Assembly (NCBI RefSeq): GCF_001685025.1 | Contig: NZ_MAYU01000021.1 | Span: 372,001-436,000 of the forward strand | Origin: Bacillus sp. FJAT-27225 | Lineage (GTDB): Bacteria > Bacillota > Bacilli > Bacillales > Cytobacillaceae | Length of the DNA stretch: 64,000 nucleotides | Reading direction: 5' to 3' | Part shown: one piece after another, positions 43,226 to 52,260 of the stretch | Numbering within the stretch: position 1 is the first letter of the stretch | How the letters are laid out: every line of letters begins with the position of its first letter | Translations under genes and position numbers: made by a program | The notes under the pieces: generated by a model | Database searches by the model: none | Seen by the model: the letters and a program-made list of their open reading frames with translations, nothing else | What the model was told of the DNA's origin: nothing

Positions 43226-43254
43226 AACCCCACTTCAAACCGAAGTGGGGCTTT
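43226..43254. terminator. Bidirectional terminator between convergent small genes
   Basis: CCCCACTTC-AAACC-GAAGTGGGG is a perfect 9-bp stem followed by CTTTCC on plus and TTTCATTC on minus. Confidence 0.75.
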
Positions 43255-43261
43255 CCGATCT

Positions 43262-43486
43262 TCATTTTTCCCAGACTTTGCCCATTAGCTGCTCAAATTC
43301 CTTAATCAGACTTCCCGGTTCATCAGTCAGAATGGTTACTGTATCCCCTTTAATTTCAACCACATCACCGGGCACTGCTTTTTCGGGGAAAATCGCTCTT
43401 GGGAAATCTTTTGCGGTACCCTCAATGTGGACGACAACAACATGTTCCTCAAACTTATAAAGAATCCCCCTCAATGGTCCCACCAT
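43262..43486 (-). CDS. DUF3006-like small protein
   Basis: This protein of up to 74 residues has the short beta-rich pattern of DUF3006: LYKFEEHVVVVHIEG, then a FPEKAVPGDVVEI turn and DTVTIL. The function is unknown. The start is uncertain. ATG 43486 sits directly on its AAGG, whereas TTG 43474 follows GGTGGG with usable spacing. Confidence 0.6.
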   Translation of the reverse strand: MVGPLRGILYKFEEHVVVVHIEGTAKDFPRAIFPEKAVPGDVVEIKGDTVTILTDEPGSLIKEFEQLMGKVWEK

Positions 43487-43757
43487 CCTTATAATTTGTT
43501 AAGGCAATGTGTGATTGGTACTTTTCGTGCCTCGACGATTTCTTTACCTTGTTCAAAGGCTTTTATTGGACCTGCCACCACATAGGCCAACTGAACAATC
43601 CGGCTAGTATGTATGTGTATGCTAGAAACGCAAAAAGCTGTCCTAAAAAATGTGATGGTTGTGTTTACGGCAAGGTTTAGAAGCGAGGGCAAGTTAAAAA
43701 GTCTGGTTGCCATGGGCAATGCTTTTGTTTTTGGTTACCTATTAAGGTAATCCGTTC

Positions 43758-44489
43758 TTAACGAAGCAGATGCCTTAGGAACCTTCCTCTGTCTTCAAAA
43801 AACTGCTTCATGATTGAATAATGGGAAGTATTCTCAAGTGTCGTTTCCTCCATCCCTTCATCGGTTATCTGGATGATTTTCGCACCTGGATACGCCATGA
43901 TAATCGGCGAGTGTGTTGAAATAATAAACTGGGAGCCCTCATGTACGAGATCGTCCATCCTGGCTAGGAGCGACATTTGTCTAAGCGGGGACAAGGCAGC
44001 TTCAGGTTCGTCCAAAATGTAAAGGCCATTCCCCTGAAACCGCTCGTTGAATGCGGCAAAGAACGATTCGCCATGGGACATTTCATGAAGCGATTTACCT
44101 CCATAAGAATGAACGGCGTCAATTTCATCTATATTGGTCGCCAAGTTGTAGAAGGTTTCCGCCCTAAAGAAAAAATTGTCGGACGGCCTATAGGCTCCTT
44201 TTACGAGACGCAGAAAATGATGCAGGTCAGAGTGTGAATCATAATTGGAGAAATTGAAATTAGTCGTACCGCCCTCCGGGTTAAAGCCATATGCAACCGC
44301 AATTCCCTCAAGCAATGTGGATTTGCCCATTCCATTTTCACCAACGATATAGGTAACGGAAGAATCAAAGGTTATCTCTTTTAAATTGCGAATGATCGGC
44401 AGAGTAAAAGGAAATCTATCCTGTCTATGGGCTTCCTCTGCTTTAAGCTCGATTTTCCTGATATATTGTGTATCCCATTGAAGTTTCAA
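43758..44489 (-). CDS. AAA/ABC-type ATPase (SMC/RecF-like, stand-alone)
   Basis: This 243-residue ATPase has Walker A GENGMGKST, a signature-like MSHGES, Walker B LYILDEPEAAL and an H-loop in FIISTHSPI. These features place it with stand-alone AAA_15/AAA_21 ABC-type ATPases rather than transporters. Relatives act in DNA repair or as toxin or defence ATPases (OLD-like), but no nuclease partner is adjacent. It has its own terminator region and is probably monocistronic. Confidence 0.8.
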   Translation of the reverse strand: MKLQWDTQYIRKIELKAEEAHRQDRFPFTLPIIRNLKEITFDSSVTYIVGENGMGKSTLLEGIAVAYGFNPEGGTTNFNFSNYDSHSDLHHFLRLVKGAYRPSDNFFFRAETFYNLATNIDEIDAVHSYGGKSLHEMSHGESFFAAFNERFQGNGLYILDEPEAALSPLRQMSLLARMDDLVHEGSQFIISTHSPIIMAYPGAKIIQITDEGMEETTLENTSHYSIMKQFFEDRGRFLRHLLR

Positions 44490-44549
44490 CCCTATCCCCC
44501 TTCCAAAACGGCGTACCTTTTTGCGATGCTGTTATTTTCTCATAAAAAT

Positions 44550-44584
44550 TAAATAAAAGCCCAGGTAGGCAACCTGAACCTTTA
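44550..44584 (-). terminator. Terminator of the DUF2628 gene
   Basis: On the minus strand AAGGTTCAGGT-TGCCT-ACCTGGGCTTT is followed by TATTT. Confidence 0.55.
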
Positions 44585-44608
44585 TCTCAAAACTATTCAA
44601 GTTCATCA

Positions 44609-45223
44609 TCAAAAATGAAAATAGAGTGAAACCGAAAAATAAGTCAGCAAAAGCACAAATACAAGGAAAGCTCCAAGACAGCTTGTCCCGCCCTTCTTTT
44701 TAAGCAAAGCCCTTTTTTCTGAAGGAACCATCGTATTTTCTGTGAATCCAGCAAACAAGCTTTCAGCATATTTTAAATATATAAAGTTGCCAAGCAGCCC
44801 CAGTAATATCCATATTGACAGCCCAAGAAAATAAAAGAAAACCGTAAACATTTGACCATAAAGATTTTGATAATCCGCTAAATAAGATAAAACATCCAAT
44901 CCTATAAACATTCCAATGATTGCAAGGACTGGGACAGGCATTTTTCTGTATCCGAACCAGATTGGCCCTAATAGGAATGCAGCCCAGTTCCAGCTGAACT
45001 TCAAATTGTTTTTATCGAGAAGATTCCATCGAGTGCGATAATATGTATAATTCCTTCCAATGAAGGTTTCCTCCATCTGTTTTTTTATGAGGAAGGAGTT
45101 TTCATAGTCACTGGCAGCTGGGGGAACATGCCGGTGTTTCGGCCTCTCATATATGGACTTTCCACAATTGGAACATACTCTCTCCTGAGCGGAGAGATAC
45201 ATTCCGCAAGATGCACAATACAT
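44609..45223 (-). CDS. Zinc-ribbon DUF2628 membrane protein
   Basis: This 204-residue protein has an N-terminal zinc ribbon (MYCASCGMYLSAQERVCSNCG), a basic linker, then a DUF2628 domain with FSWNWAAFLLGPIWFGYRKM and about four membrane helices. It is probably a membrane protein with a cytoplasmic metal site; the function is unknown. The start ATG 45223 with AAGGCGG fits the ribbon beginning at Met1 better than ATG 45247. Confidence 0.8.
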   Translation of the reverse strand: MYCASCGMYLSAQERVCSNCGKSIYERPKHRHVPPAASDYENSFLIKKQMEETFIGRNYTYYRTRWNLLDKNNLKFSWNWAAFLLGPIWFGYRKMPVPVLAIIGMFIGLDVLSYLADYQNLYGQMFTVFFYFLGLSIWILLGLLGNFIYLKYAESLFAGFTENTMVPSEKRALLKKKGGTSCLGAFLVFVLLLTYFSVSLYFHF

Positions 45224-45504
45224 TGCTAATTCCGCCTTCCAAGACATGATTTAAAAGCAAAGGCAGCCAGTCTGATTTTCAGCTATCCCTCCTATCATAA
45301 AGAAATATATGTAGATATAGCCTTTAGCAGCAAAGGCCAATAAGGCAGAACCGGCTAATAGCCGGCGATAACTCCGGGGGACAGGTTAAATGGCCTGAAA
45401 ATAAGGTTAACTATGGAAAAAACATAAGGCTCTTATACTATTCTTTTTTAAAATGGAAAATCCTGCATAAATTTACAAAAGACATGCAATTTTCACATTT
45501 CAAA

Positions 45505-45537
45505 AAGCCAAGCCTTTTCACTACCAGGCTTGGCTTT
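45505..45537 (-). terminator. Terminator of the AspT-like transporter gene
   Basis: On the minus strand AAAGCCAAGCCTGG...AAGGCTTGGCTTT is followed by TTGAA, with a preceding A-tract. Confidence 0.8.
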
Positions 45538-45541
45538 GTTT

Positions 45542-47152
45542 TTATAAGAAGAAAATCAATACTTGTGAAATGATCGCTACGAAGATAAGTGCAAACGGGT
45601 AAGCTGCGGCGTAGGCAATTGCCGGATCATCATTATCAATAAGTTGGCTTGCTGCTCCCAACCCTGGTGTGCTGGTCATTTCTCCACACACTGCACCCAG
45701 CGAATGAATAATGCTTAGCTTGAAAAAGAGGCGGGATACGTAATAACCAACGATCATCGGAATAACTGTAATCATTGCCCCTCCGAAAAGCAGGCCAACC
45801 CCTTCCTCGCTGACCACTTCAACTACCCCCTGGCCGGCAGTCGTACCGGCACCCGCAAGGAACAACACAAGCCCGATATCGCCAATCACCTGGTTTGATG
45901 GCTGGAAATAGCGTGCCCGGATCGGGCCTATTTTCCCGAAATGGCCAATGATTAGAGCTATAAACAAAGGACCGCCGGCGACACCCAGGGTAATTGTACC
46001 CAGCCCCGGCAAATAGATTGGTGCCCTACCCACAAGGATGCCAATCAATAAAATCAGGCTTAGTGAAAGGATATGGACATTGGTCACAGTCAGGTTTTTC
46101 CGGCTGAACAACTTTTCAACGTCATTCAGGCGATCCTCACTGCTGACTGTAAGAAGGACATCGCCACGTTCTAGACGCCATCTCGGGCTTTGGTTATATT
46201 CAAAGCCGCCTCTCTCGATGCGGGTGACGGTGACTCCGTATTTTCTTCTTAGCCCAAGTTCCTTTAATGTCTTTCCTATCATCTCTTCAGCGCCGACAGT
46301 AATTTTCCGGTGAACGATATGGTCATAGTTTTCAAAGTGCGACTCAACTTTTTTCCCAATTTGCTTGCATAACTTTTGAACATCATTTTTTAAGCCCACC
46401 GCTACAAGATGGTCGCCCTTTAAGATGACTGTATCACCAAGAGCAATAATATTCCGGTCGCCGCGAATAACGCGGCTAATGACAACACTATTGTATTGAT
46501 TGAATTGCTTATTAAAATGCAGTTCTTTTAAGGTCATTTTGTTCAAGGCTGGATTGGTGATCCCAATTGTCAGCACCTCGGGTGATTCTTCATTCCTTAT
46601 CGGGCCTGATGTCGCCTCCAGGTCTTTTTTCAAGTCAGTTTTTAACAGCCTCGGCAGGAGTTGAACAAATAACACCACGCCGAGGACACCAAATGGATAG
46701 GCGAGACCGTATCCAACGGATGTGATAGGGTCGTTTGTTGCCTGCAAGGCTGCCGCTAGACCAGGTGTACTCGACAGGGCACCTGTCATGATGCCGATTC
46801 CAAGTGCGGGTGAGAGATTAAACAGATTGGTAACCAGGATAGTCACAAGTGCACCAGTCAGGACAATAACCAAACCGATGATGCCAAACACAATCCCGCT
46901 CGTTTTCATCATCCGGAAAAACCGGGGACCCGCCTGGAGCCCAACCGCAACAATGAATAGGCTAAGGCCCAGCTGCTGAATCGTATCAGGTATTTGATAG
47001 CCATAATGGCCGAATATCATCGCAATAAACAGGACGCCAGAGGTACGAAGGCTCAGTCCCTTGACGCTTACCTTTCCCAGCGCCGAACCGAGAAACAAAA
47101 TGAAGAACAAAAGAATAAGCGGTTCGTCCAGCAACGATCTGATAAAACCCAT
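45542..47152 (-). CDS. AspT/YidE-YbjL-type transporter with two TrkA-C domains
   Basis: This 536-residue protein has two duplicated membrane halves (about 1-165 and 370-536) with glycine-rich repeats (MTGALSSTPGLAAAL; CGEMTSTPGLGAASQL). Between them are two RCK_C/TrkA-C domains (about 190-270 and 280-360). Members include the aspartate:alanine antiporter, but most have unknown substrates. TrkA-C domains in Firmicutes often bind c-di-AMP, which would link it to osmotic control (inference). The SD is GGAGGAATAG before ATG 47152. It has its own terminator. Confidence 0.87.
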   Translation of the reverse strand: MGFIRSLLDEPLILLFFILFLGSALGKVSVKGLSLRTSGVLFIAMIFGHYGYQIPDTIQQLGLSLFIVAVGLQAGPRFFRMMKTSGIVFGIIGLVIVLTGALVTILVTNLFNLSPALGIGIMTGALSSTPGLAAALQATNDPITSVGYGLAYPFGVLGVVLFVQLLPRLLKTDLKKDLEATSGPIRNEESPEVLTIGITNPALNKMTLKELHFNKQFNQYNSVVISRVIRGDRNIIALGDTVILKGDHLVAVGLKNDVQKLCKQIGKKVESHFENYDHIVHRKITVGAEEMIGKTLKELGLRRKYGVTVTRIERGGFEYNQSPRWRLERGDVLLTVSSEDRLNDVEKLFSRKNLTVTNVHILSLSLILLIGILVGRAPIYLPGLGTITLGVAGGPLFIALIIGHFGKIGPIRARYFQPSNQVIGDIGLVLFLAGAGTTAGQGVVEVVSEEGVGLLFGGAMITVIPMIVGYYVSRLFFKLSIIHSLGAVCGEMTSTPGLGAASQLIDNDDPAIAYAAAYPFALIFVAIISQVLIFFL

Positions 47153-47312
47153 TTACTATTCCTCCGTCATATGAAGCAATGTGAAACAAATAAAAAACAT
47201 CGACAAAATCAGACTTTCAAATTCTATCATGTTTTAACTTATTGTCCATCCTTCCCCATAAAAGTTCATATGGCTGTAAAAATTAAAGGGGAAATTTTAG
47301 GGGTCAGATTTT

Positions 47313-47353
47313 AGGGGTCAGACCCCTGCCGTGGACTTTTTCATAAATTTGTC
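47313..47353 (-). repeat. Two-hairpin palindromic module, copy A (inverted)
   Basis: AGGGGTC-A-GACCCCT is a perfect palindrome followed by a GTGGAC...TTGTCC hairpin. It is the reverse orientation of the modules at 47644-47686 and 48418-48458. Confidence 0.65.
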
Positions 47354-47643
47354 CGTGTTAGGTGGACACTGCTGGTGAATTACGATATTAAGCTACGTGG
47401 AATACAACGCTGGGGTAATAGCAGGTAAGGCATAACAAGACTTATTGATACGAAAATCGAGGGTTTCCACTTCTGGAACCATCGTTCTTCCCTTTGCCCG
47501 GAAATAGGCTATTTTTGTGTTTGTCGTTTATTATGTTCGAGATTGTCTTGATTCCCTATTTTTTGTCTTAATTAGTTCAAAATTTATCTTAATCACTATT
47601 CTTATATTGTTGATCCCAACCTTTCACCACTGTCCCGTCTCCG

Positions 47644-47686
47644 CGGACAAAAACAACGAAATGTCCACGAGAGGGGTCTGACCCCT
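47644..47686 (+). repeat. Two-hairpin palindromic module, copy B
   Basis: The hairpin GGACA...TGTCC is followed by CACGAG and the perfect palindrome AGGGGTC-T-GACCCCT. It lies about 80 bp upstream of the DUF4395 gene. Confidence 0.7.
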
Positions 47687-47767
47687 TGCTTCCTTATTCA
47701 CAAATAGGTTTTATTCGTGTACACTATATTAATCTTCTATTCTTATAAGAAAGGTCGGATTTATTAT

Positions 47768-48187
47768 ATGGCTGAGGCTGTGCGTTCGATTCCGCGTCCA
47801 TTGGTCAGGACAAATCAGTGGGTGATTGTATTAAGTGTTGTAGCAGCATGGCTTACCGGCGAGGAATGGATTCTGGCTATACCCTTGGCTGCCGGGTTAA
47901 TGGGGCTCTTTTTTGGTTTCAACCCAATTATGAGAGTTGCGAGGCTCTTCTTGAGAAAGGATGCTTCCTCTTATATTCCGGAAGAGTGGGATCAGCAGCA
48001 GTTCAACCAGGCAATCTCGGTTGTCTGTCTGGCTGGCGGTTTAATAGGATACACATTTGGATGGAACAAAATTGGCCACGCCTTTACGATTATGGTTGCC
48101 CTTGCAGCATTTGTCGCCATTCTTGGCTTTTGCATTGGCTGCTTCATCCGCTTTCAATACATCAAATTACGTGCAAAGAAAATATAG
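47768..48187 (+). CDS. DUF4395 family membrane protein
   Basis: This 139-residue protein has four membrane segments in two pairs (about 17-32 and 35-52; 82-98 and 104-128), with a PIMRVARLFLR stretch after the first pair and CIGCFIRFQYIK at the end. This matches DUF4395, function unknown. The start is ATG 47768 (MAEAVRSIPRPLVR), with AAAGGTCGG upstream. It is flanked on both sides by related palindromic modules. Confidence 0.78.
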   Translation: MAEAVRSIPRPLVRTNQWVIVLSVVAAWLTGEEWILAIPLAAGLMGLFFGFNPIMRVARLFLRKDASSYIPEEWDQQQFNQAISVVCLAGGLIGYTFGWNKIGHAFTIMVALAAFVAILGFCIGCFIRFQYIKLRAKKI

Positions 48188-48201
48188 GCAATCAGCACTA
48201 A

Positions 48202-48247
48202 ATACGAAAACGAGGGTTTCCACTTTTGGATTACCCTCGTTTTTCTT
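48202..48247 (+). terminator. Terminator of the DUF4395 gene
   Basis: AAAACGAGGGT...ACCCTCGTTTTT encloses TTCCACTTTTGGATT and ends in a T-tract. A degraded version of the same sequence lies upstream at about 47452-47490. Confidence 0.75.
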
Positions 48248-48417
48248 TAATAGGCATTGGCCTTTTAGTATTTGTCCTGATTCATTTTATTTCTATGCTT
48301 GATTCATTCGGTTTTCGTCCGGCTTATGTTGAAGTTTATCCTAATTATTTAAAGACACCTAATTAACTTTTCTAAAAGCTGATTCAGAAAGCTCCCAACT
48401 GGTGTCCACTCCAAATG

Positions 48418-48458
48418 GACAAAATGAGCCAAAAGTCCACGAAGGGGGTCTGACCCCC
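48418..48458 (+). repeat. Two-hairpin palindromic module, copy C
   Basis: The hairpin GGAC...GTCC is followed by CACGAA and the perfect palindrome GGGGGTC-T-GACCCCC. A further GACCCCC follows at about 48464-48470. It faces the hydrolase 3' end. Confidence 0.7.
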
Positions 48459-48485
48459 GTTTTGACCCCCTTCTTACTGCCCCCT

Positions 48486-49316
48486 CTACTTCCTAACTTT
48501 CTCTGTTAAAAATTCCTCAACGAGGGTGTTGAATTTTTGACTGTGTTCCCAGAACATCATGTGACCGCCAAGCACTTTGATGTCTGTATTTGGAGTGAGC
48601 TTTTGAAGATAGGCGGTTGCGGTGTCAGCCCAATGCTCTGCGACAATAGCCAGAGTCGGGACCGCTTTGCTGGATTGCTTTGCCTCCTCCCGGTAATCGG
48701 AGAACATCCCGCTCGCGAACAAATTTGCGGCAATATAGTATGGCGTTTTCATTGATTGCTCGACTATCCAGGTAAGCTCCTCCCCTTTCAGCTCCCTCTG
48801 GACCATGACGCCGGTTGTGTAACCTGTAATGAACTCTCTTTGCCCCTGGGGATTCCGCAGGTAGCCATTGTAAGCACCTGCAATACTATCAAGCGGACCC
48901 TCCACCCAATCATCCTTGTGAATACTCAATGATTTTGGAGGCATATCGACGAAAATAAGTGACTTTACATTATCGGTACCAAACTGCTTCACGTATTCCC
49001 ATAGGGTCAAGGCTCCAAACGACCAACCAACCAGTGTGGCATTTTTTACATCGAGGGCCTCGAGCACCCTGGCCAAATCAGTTCCATGTGTGGTATAGTC
49101 ATTTCCGTGAATAGACATTGAGGAGCGCCCATGGCTGCGCGGATCCAGGACAATCGTACGATTCGTCTTTGAAAAATGCTCAAGCTGTTTGGAAAACACC
49201 TCAGTTGTAAACGTAAATCCCGGGATAAAAACAATCGGTTCCCCGCTCCCGGCGTCCTCGACAAACAATTCAACACCCGGTTCAACTTCAATATACTTCC
49301 CATGTAAAGCCGTCAT
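48486..49316 (-). CDS. Alpha/beta hydrolase
   Basis: This 276-residue enzyme has the oxyanion-region FIPGFTFTTEVF, the nucleophile elbow GWSFGALT and the catalytic His in GGHMMFWEH. The acid residue is probably in VAEHWADTA. The fold resembles haloperoxidase/lactonase-type hydrolases acting on small esters. No signal peptide is present. The SD AGGGATACG precedes ATG 49316. The substrate is unknown and the gene appears to stand alone. Confidence 0.85.
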   Translation of the reverse strand: MTALHGKYIEVEPGVELFVEDAGSGEPIVFIPGFTFTTEVFSKQLEHFSKTNRTIVLDPRSHGRSSMSIHGNDYTTHGTDLARVLEALDVKNATLVGWSFGALTLWEYVKQFGTDNVKSLIFVDMPPKSLSIHKDDWVEGPLDSIAGAYNGYLRNPQGQREFITGYTTGVMVQRELKGEELTWIVEQSMKTPYYIAANLFASGMFSDYREEAKQSSKAVPTLAIVAEHWADTATAYLQKLTPNTDIKVLGGHMMFWEHSQKFNTLVEEFLTEKVRK

Positions 49317-49534
49317 CTAACGTATCCCTCCGTCCGATTATCGTTCTCACTATAAATATTTCGATAAGTGGCCTGTTAATACCTGCTAATCGGAAAAAGG
49401 CTGTGTCATTGCAGGAAAAAGAGTGGTTTCGCACACCGTTACGTTTCCGCCCCAACAACAAATACATTTAGACAAAGGAATACATCCTTCTTTCTTTTTT
49501 TGTACAAAGATATGTTTGTTCCTAAATTGTGCCA

Positions 49535-49563
49535 TTGTGTTCTATCGAAATTTTCAATATAAT
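49535..49563 (+). promoter_or_regulatory. sstT promoter
   Basis: TTGTGT (49535-49540) and TATAAT (49558-49563) are 17 bp apart, about 95 bp upstream of sstT. Confidence 0.65.
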
Positions 49564-49656
49564 GAATAAAATTAAGGGCCAGCTATCGGCACCTTTCGGC
49601 AAATTCTAGTAAAAAATTCACTTCGATGCAACGCATCCGGCAGTCAGGAGGAAGGT

Positions 49657-50874
49657 ATGAAAAATCTAGTCAGGAAATGGAATGAAATTAGTCTCGTCAA
49701 GCAAATCATCATCGGTATGGCGATTGGTATTCTTCTAGCCTTAACAATACCAGAAGCCGCCCAGCCAATCGTCCTGTTTGGGACATTGTTTGTGGGAGCA
49801 TTAAAAGCAGTTGCTCCCGTATTGGTATTCTTCCTCGTAATAGGAGCCATTGCCCAGCATAAGAGCGGCCACAAAACGAATATGAAATCCATCATTGTCC
49901 TATACATTTTTGGAACATTTCTGGCTGGGTTTATCGCGGTCATTGTCAGCTTCCTGTTCCCGGTAACAATCACACTGGCAACCAGCGCACAGGAATTGAA
50001 GCCCCCAGGCGGTGTTTCAGAGGTTCTACAAAATTTGCTGCTGAATGTAGTTGATAATCCGGTTAGCGCACTCATTAACGCAAATTACATCGGTATCCTT
50101 GCATGGGCACTTGCCCTCGGCTTTGCATTGAAAAACGCCAAGGATACAACCAAATCACTTATTTCAAATTTCTCTGATGCAATATCAACGGTTGTTAAAT
50201 GGGTAATCAAGCTGGCTCCCCTTGGCATCATGGGTCTTGTATTTGAATCAATCACAGTGAACGGGCTTGAATCGCTGCTTGGTTATGGCAAACTGCTCGC
50301 GGTCCTGCTTGGCTGCATGCTGTTTGTGGCATTGGTCGTTAATCCTCTCATCGTGTACACAGTTACGCGCAAGAATCCATACCCGCTCGTCCTAACAGCC
50401 TTGAAAGAGAGCGGAATCACTGCATTCTTTATGAGAAGTTCGGCTGCCAATATTCCAGTAAATATGAGGCTTTGTGAAAAATTGGGCTTGGACAAGGATA
50501 CGTATTCCGTTTCAATCCCGCTTGGTGCAACGATCAATATGGCAGGTGCGGCAGTGACGATTTCAGTCCTGACATTAGCTGCGGTCCATACTTTGGATAT
50601 AAATGTTGATCTGCCGACAGCATTCCTGCTCAGCATTGTATCAGCGGTCTGTGCTGCTGGCGCCTCAGGTGTTGCCGGCGGGTCCCTGCTTTTGATCCCG
50701 CTTGCCTGCAGCCTGTTCGGTATCCCAAACGACATTGCCATGCAGGTCGTTGGTGTTGGCTTCATTATCGGTGTCGTTCAGGATTCCGTTGAAACTGCCA
50801 TTAACTCATCGACTGACGTTATTTTCACTGCCGCAGCCGAGTACAGAAAGCAACGGCTGGAAGGTACAATGTAA
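49657..50874 (+). CDS. sstT: Serine/threonine:sodium symporter SstT
   Basis: This 405-residue member of the DAACS family imports Ser and Thr with sodium. The conserved re-entrant region is present ([16 protein letters not shown]), as is the helix 7 motif [13 protein letters not shown], and the second hairpin [19 protein letters not shown]. About eight helices plus two hairpins fit the family. The SD GGAGGAAGGT is immediately upstream of ATG 49657. It is monocistronic with a terminator. Confidence 0.95.
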   Translation: MKNLVRKWNEISLVKQIIIGMAIGILLALTIPEAAQPIVLFGTLFVGALKAVAPVLVFFLVIGAIAQHKSGHKTNMKSIIVLYIFGTFLAGFIAVIVSFLFPVTITLATSAQELKPPGGVSEVLQNLLLNVVDNPVSALINANYIGILAWALALGFALKNAKDTTKSLISNFSDAISTVVKWVIKLAPLGIMGLVFESITVNGLESLLGYGKLLAVLLGCMLFVALVVNPLIVYTVTRKNPYPLVLTALKESGITAFFMRSSAANIPVNMRLCEKLGLDKDTYSVSIPLGATINMAGAAVTISVLTLAAVHTLDINVDLPTAFLLSIVSAVCAAGASGVAGGSLLLIPLACSLFGIPNDIAMQVVGVGFIIGVVQDSVETAINSSTDVIFTAAAEYRKQRLEGTM

Positions 50875-50904
50875 GAATAACCACCACAGTTTAATTAGTT
50901 GAAA

Positions 50905-50940
50905 AAGCCCTCATTCTTCAGCGAGTGAGGGCATACTTTA
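50905..50940 (+). terminator. Terminator of sstT
   Basis: GCCCTCA...TGAGGGC is followed by ATACTTTATTTTAT, 30 bp after the stop. Confidence 0.75.
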
Positions 50941-51023
50941 TTTTATAGCTTTTTTTAAGGAGCTCTGTTGATTCTGTTACTCCTTCTCCGAAAAATGAAC
51001 TTCCTCTCTCAAACTTTAAACAA

Positions 51024-51036
51024 CGTAATGATTACG
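51024..51036. promoter_or_regulatory. Perfect palindrome resembling a Zur box
   Basis: CGTAATGATTACG is a 13-bp perfect palindrome that matches the core of the Bacillus Zur site (CGTAATNATTACG). It lies about 200 bp upstream of a 50-aa ORF on the plus strand, so the controlled transcript is uncertain. Confidence 0.45.
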
Positions 51037-51231
51037 TTTTCATTACAAAGGCTTATTTACTTTTTAAACGGGAATGGTATGGACGAATGTGGTTTAACTT
51101 TTGCCTAGCCGCTGATTGGTTTTTCCCGGACAAATGATCCACATACAACTACCAGTACACTTCACAGACAGAATCAGGTTCATCATTCCCTCTTCCTTAG
51201 GCTACTTGAAAACAGAAAGGGTGGAACATGT

Positions 51232-51384
51232 ATGGCGATGTTAAGAAAAATGGTTGAAAGCAAACGCAATCACTACTTCAATTTCCTGGTGAAGTCAGGC
51301 GTAATTGATCAAGATGCAGCCGCGGACAATTACACACTTACAGAAGTTCTTGATGTTTATACTAAATGGAGGAACAGCCGCTGA
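51232..51384 (+). CDS. Small protein resembling Fur-regulated basic protein A (FbpA)
   Basis: This 50-residue protein begins MAMLRKMVESKRNHYFNFL and continues KSGVIDQDAAADNYTLTEVLDVYTKW. The order of LRK-VE-KR, L-K-GV and LTE-L resembles the FbpA family of small basic proteins acting with iron-sparing sRNAs. The SD AAAGGGTGG lies 8 nt before ATG 51232. No Fur box is obvious nearby; a Zur-like palindrome lies about 200 bp upstream. Confidence 0.6.
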   Translation: MAMLRKMVESKRNHYFNFLVKSGVIDQDAAADNYTLTEVLDVYTKWRNSR

Positions 51385-51580
51385 AATGACCCCAATATCA
51401 AAGCTGCGCACCCTAGTCCATCATAAAAACCTCCCGGTCCTCCTTACTTGATTTGTGTCGTTTACTGTAAGCAAAACCGCCCCTTTGCCAAAAATAACGA
51501 TTTTTTTGCAAGAATAGTATAATTCCCGGTACTGAACAACACCTTGCTATTCCACAAGCCTCTGCGCGCTATTTTGGCCA
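51385..51580. other. Gene-free interval
   Basis: About 200 bp between the FbpA-like ORF and the terminator of the next minus-strand gene. Nothing else is evident. Confidence 0.4.
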
Positions 51581-51585
51581 TAAAA

Positions 51586-51622
51586 AAAGCTTTCCCCGCC
51601 CGAAAGCAAAGGAAAGCTCTTT
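51586..51622 (-). terminator. Terminator of the 79-aa gene
   Basis: On the minus strand AGCTTTCC/GGAAAGCT encloses TTTGCTTTCGGGCGG and is followed by seven T. Confidence 0.75.
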
Positions 51623-51686
51623 ATAATAATCAATCTATTAATCAATTCCCAATCTGAAATTAGCCAGGCTGGCTATGAACGTTAGA

Positions 51687-51926
51687 TTATCCCCTGCTCC
51701 GCTCCCGTCTGTTACGGTTCCGCTCCCTAAAAATAGGTGGGATAGCGAGGACTTCCTCGGTTAGTTGGTACTTCAAAATATTATTCTTGATATAATCATC
51801 AATGGCAACCTGAATCATGACCTCCTGATTGACCTTGCTGACTCCTTTCAATTTCGGATCCTCGAACATTTTTTCATACCTTTTTCGCAATATTCTTCGT
51901 AACAGCCCAAGCTCAATCGTCCCCAT
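51687..51926 (-). CDS. Small basic protein of unknown function
   Basis: This 79-residue protein begins MGTIELGLLRRILRKRYEKMF and ends in an Arg-rich tail (RERNRNRRERSRG). It is predicted helical and soluble, possibly nucleic-acid-binding. I do not recognise a family. The start ATG 51926 has GGGAGGTG 7-8 nt upstream, better than ATG 51941. A terminator follows. Confidence 0.6.
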   Translation of the reverse strand: MGTIELGLLRRILRKRYEKMFEDPKLKGVSKVNQEVMIQVAIDDYIKNNILKYQLTEEVLAIPPIFRERNRNRRERSRG

Positions 51927-51941
51927 TCTAACACCTCCCAC

Positions 51942-52260
51942 CCGTACATTTTTATTCGCTCCTATGAAAACTTTATATTTTTACTATACAATGTTCTGCT
52001 GAACTCGAATATTGGGAAAATTTTTTTAAGATATGGAATGTTGGATGCAGTGTGAGGATTACTCAATAACAATCACAGACAAAGTGGACGGCAAGAATAG
52101 TACCTCGAAGCAATTGAACCATTCTATTTTTATAATGAAATAATGATTTAGTATTACTCACTGGAACAATAGCTTCTTTAGCCATTTACACCGGCAAAGT
52201 TATTTCTATTGCAATAAAACGTATCTTGTAGTAATTTTAATAATAGTTTAATAATTTTGT
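51942..52260. other. AT-rich interval ahead of the S-box
   Basis: About 320 bp without a gene. It must contain the promoter for the yitJ-metH transcript, but no single pair of boxes stands out in the AT-rich stretch at 52190-52260. Confidence 0.4.

Larger units (their letters stand above)
47153..47767. other. Gene-free interval carrying palindromic modules
   Basis: About 615 bp without a gene. It contains the transporter promoter side, two AGGGGTC/GACCCCT modules (47313-47327 and 47672-47686) and a block at 47450-47690 that is repeated downstream of the DUF4395 gene. A probable -10 (TATATT) lies near 47727-47732. Confidence 0.6.

Noticed and set aside
43489-43719. 76-codon minus-strand frame between the DUF3006-like and ATPase genes
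   Set aside because: Hydrophobic start without a signal pattern, no family match and no convincing SD; left as non-coding.
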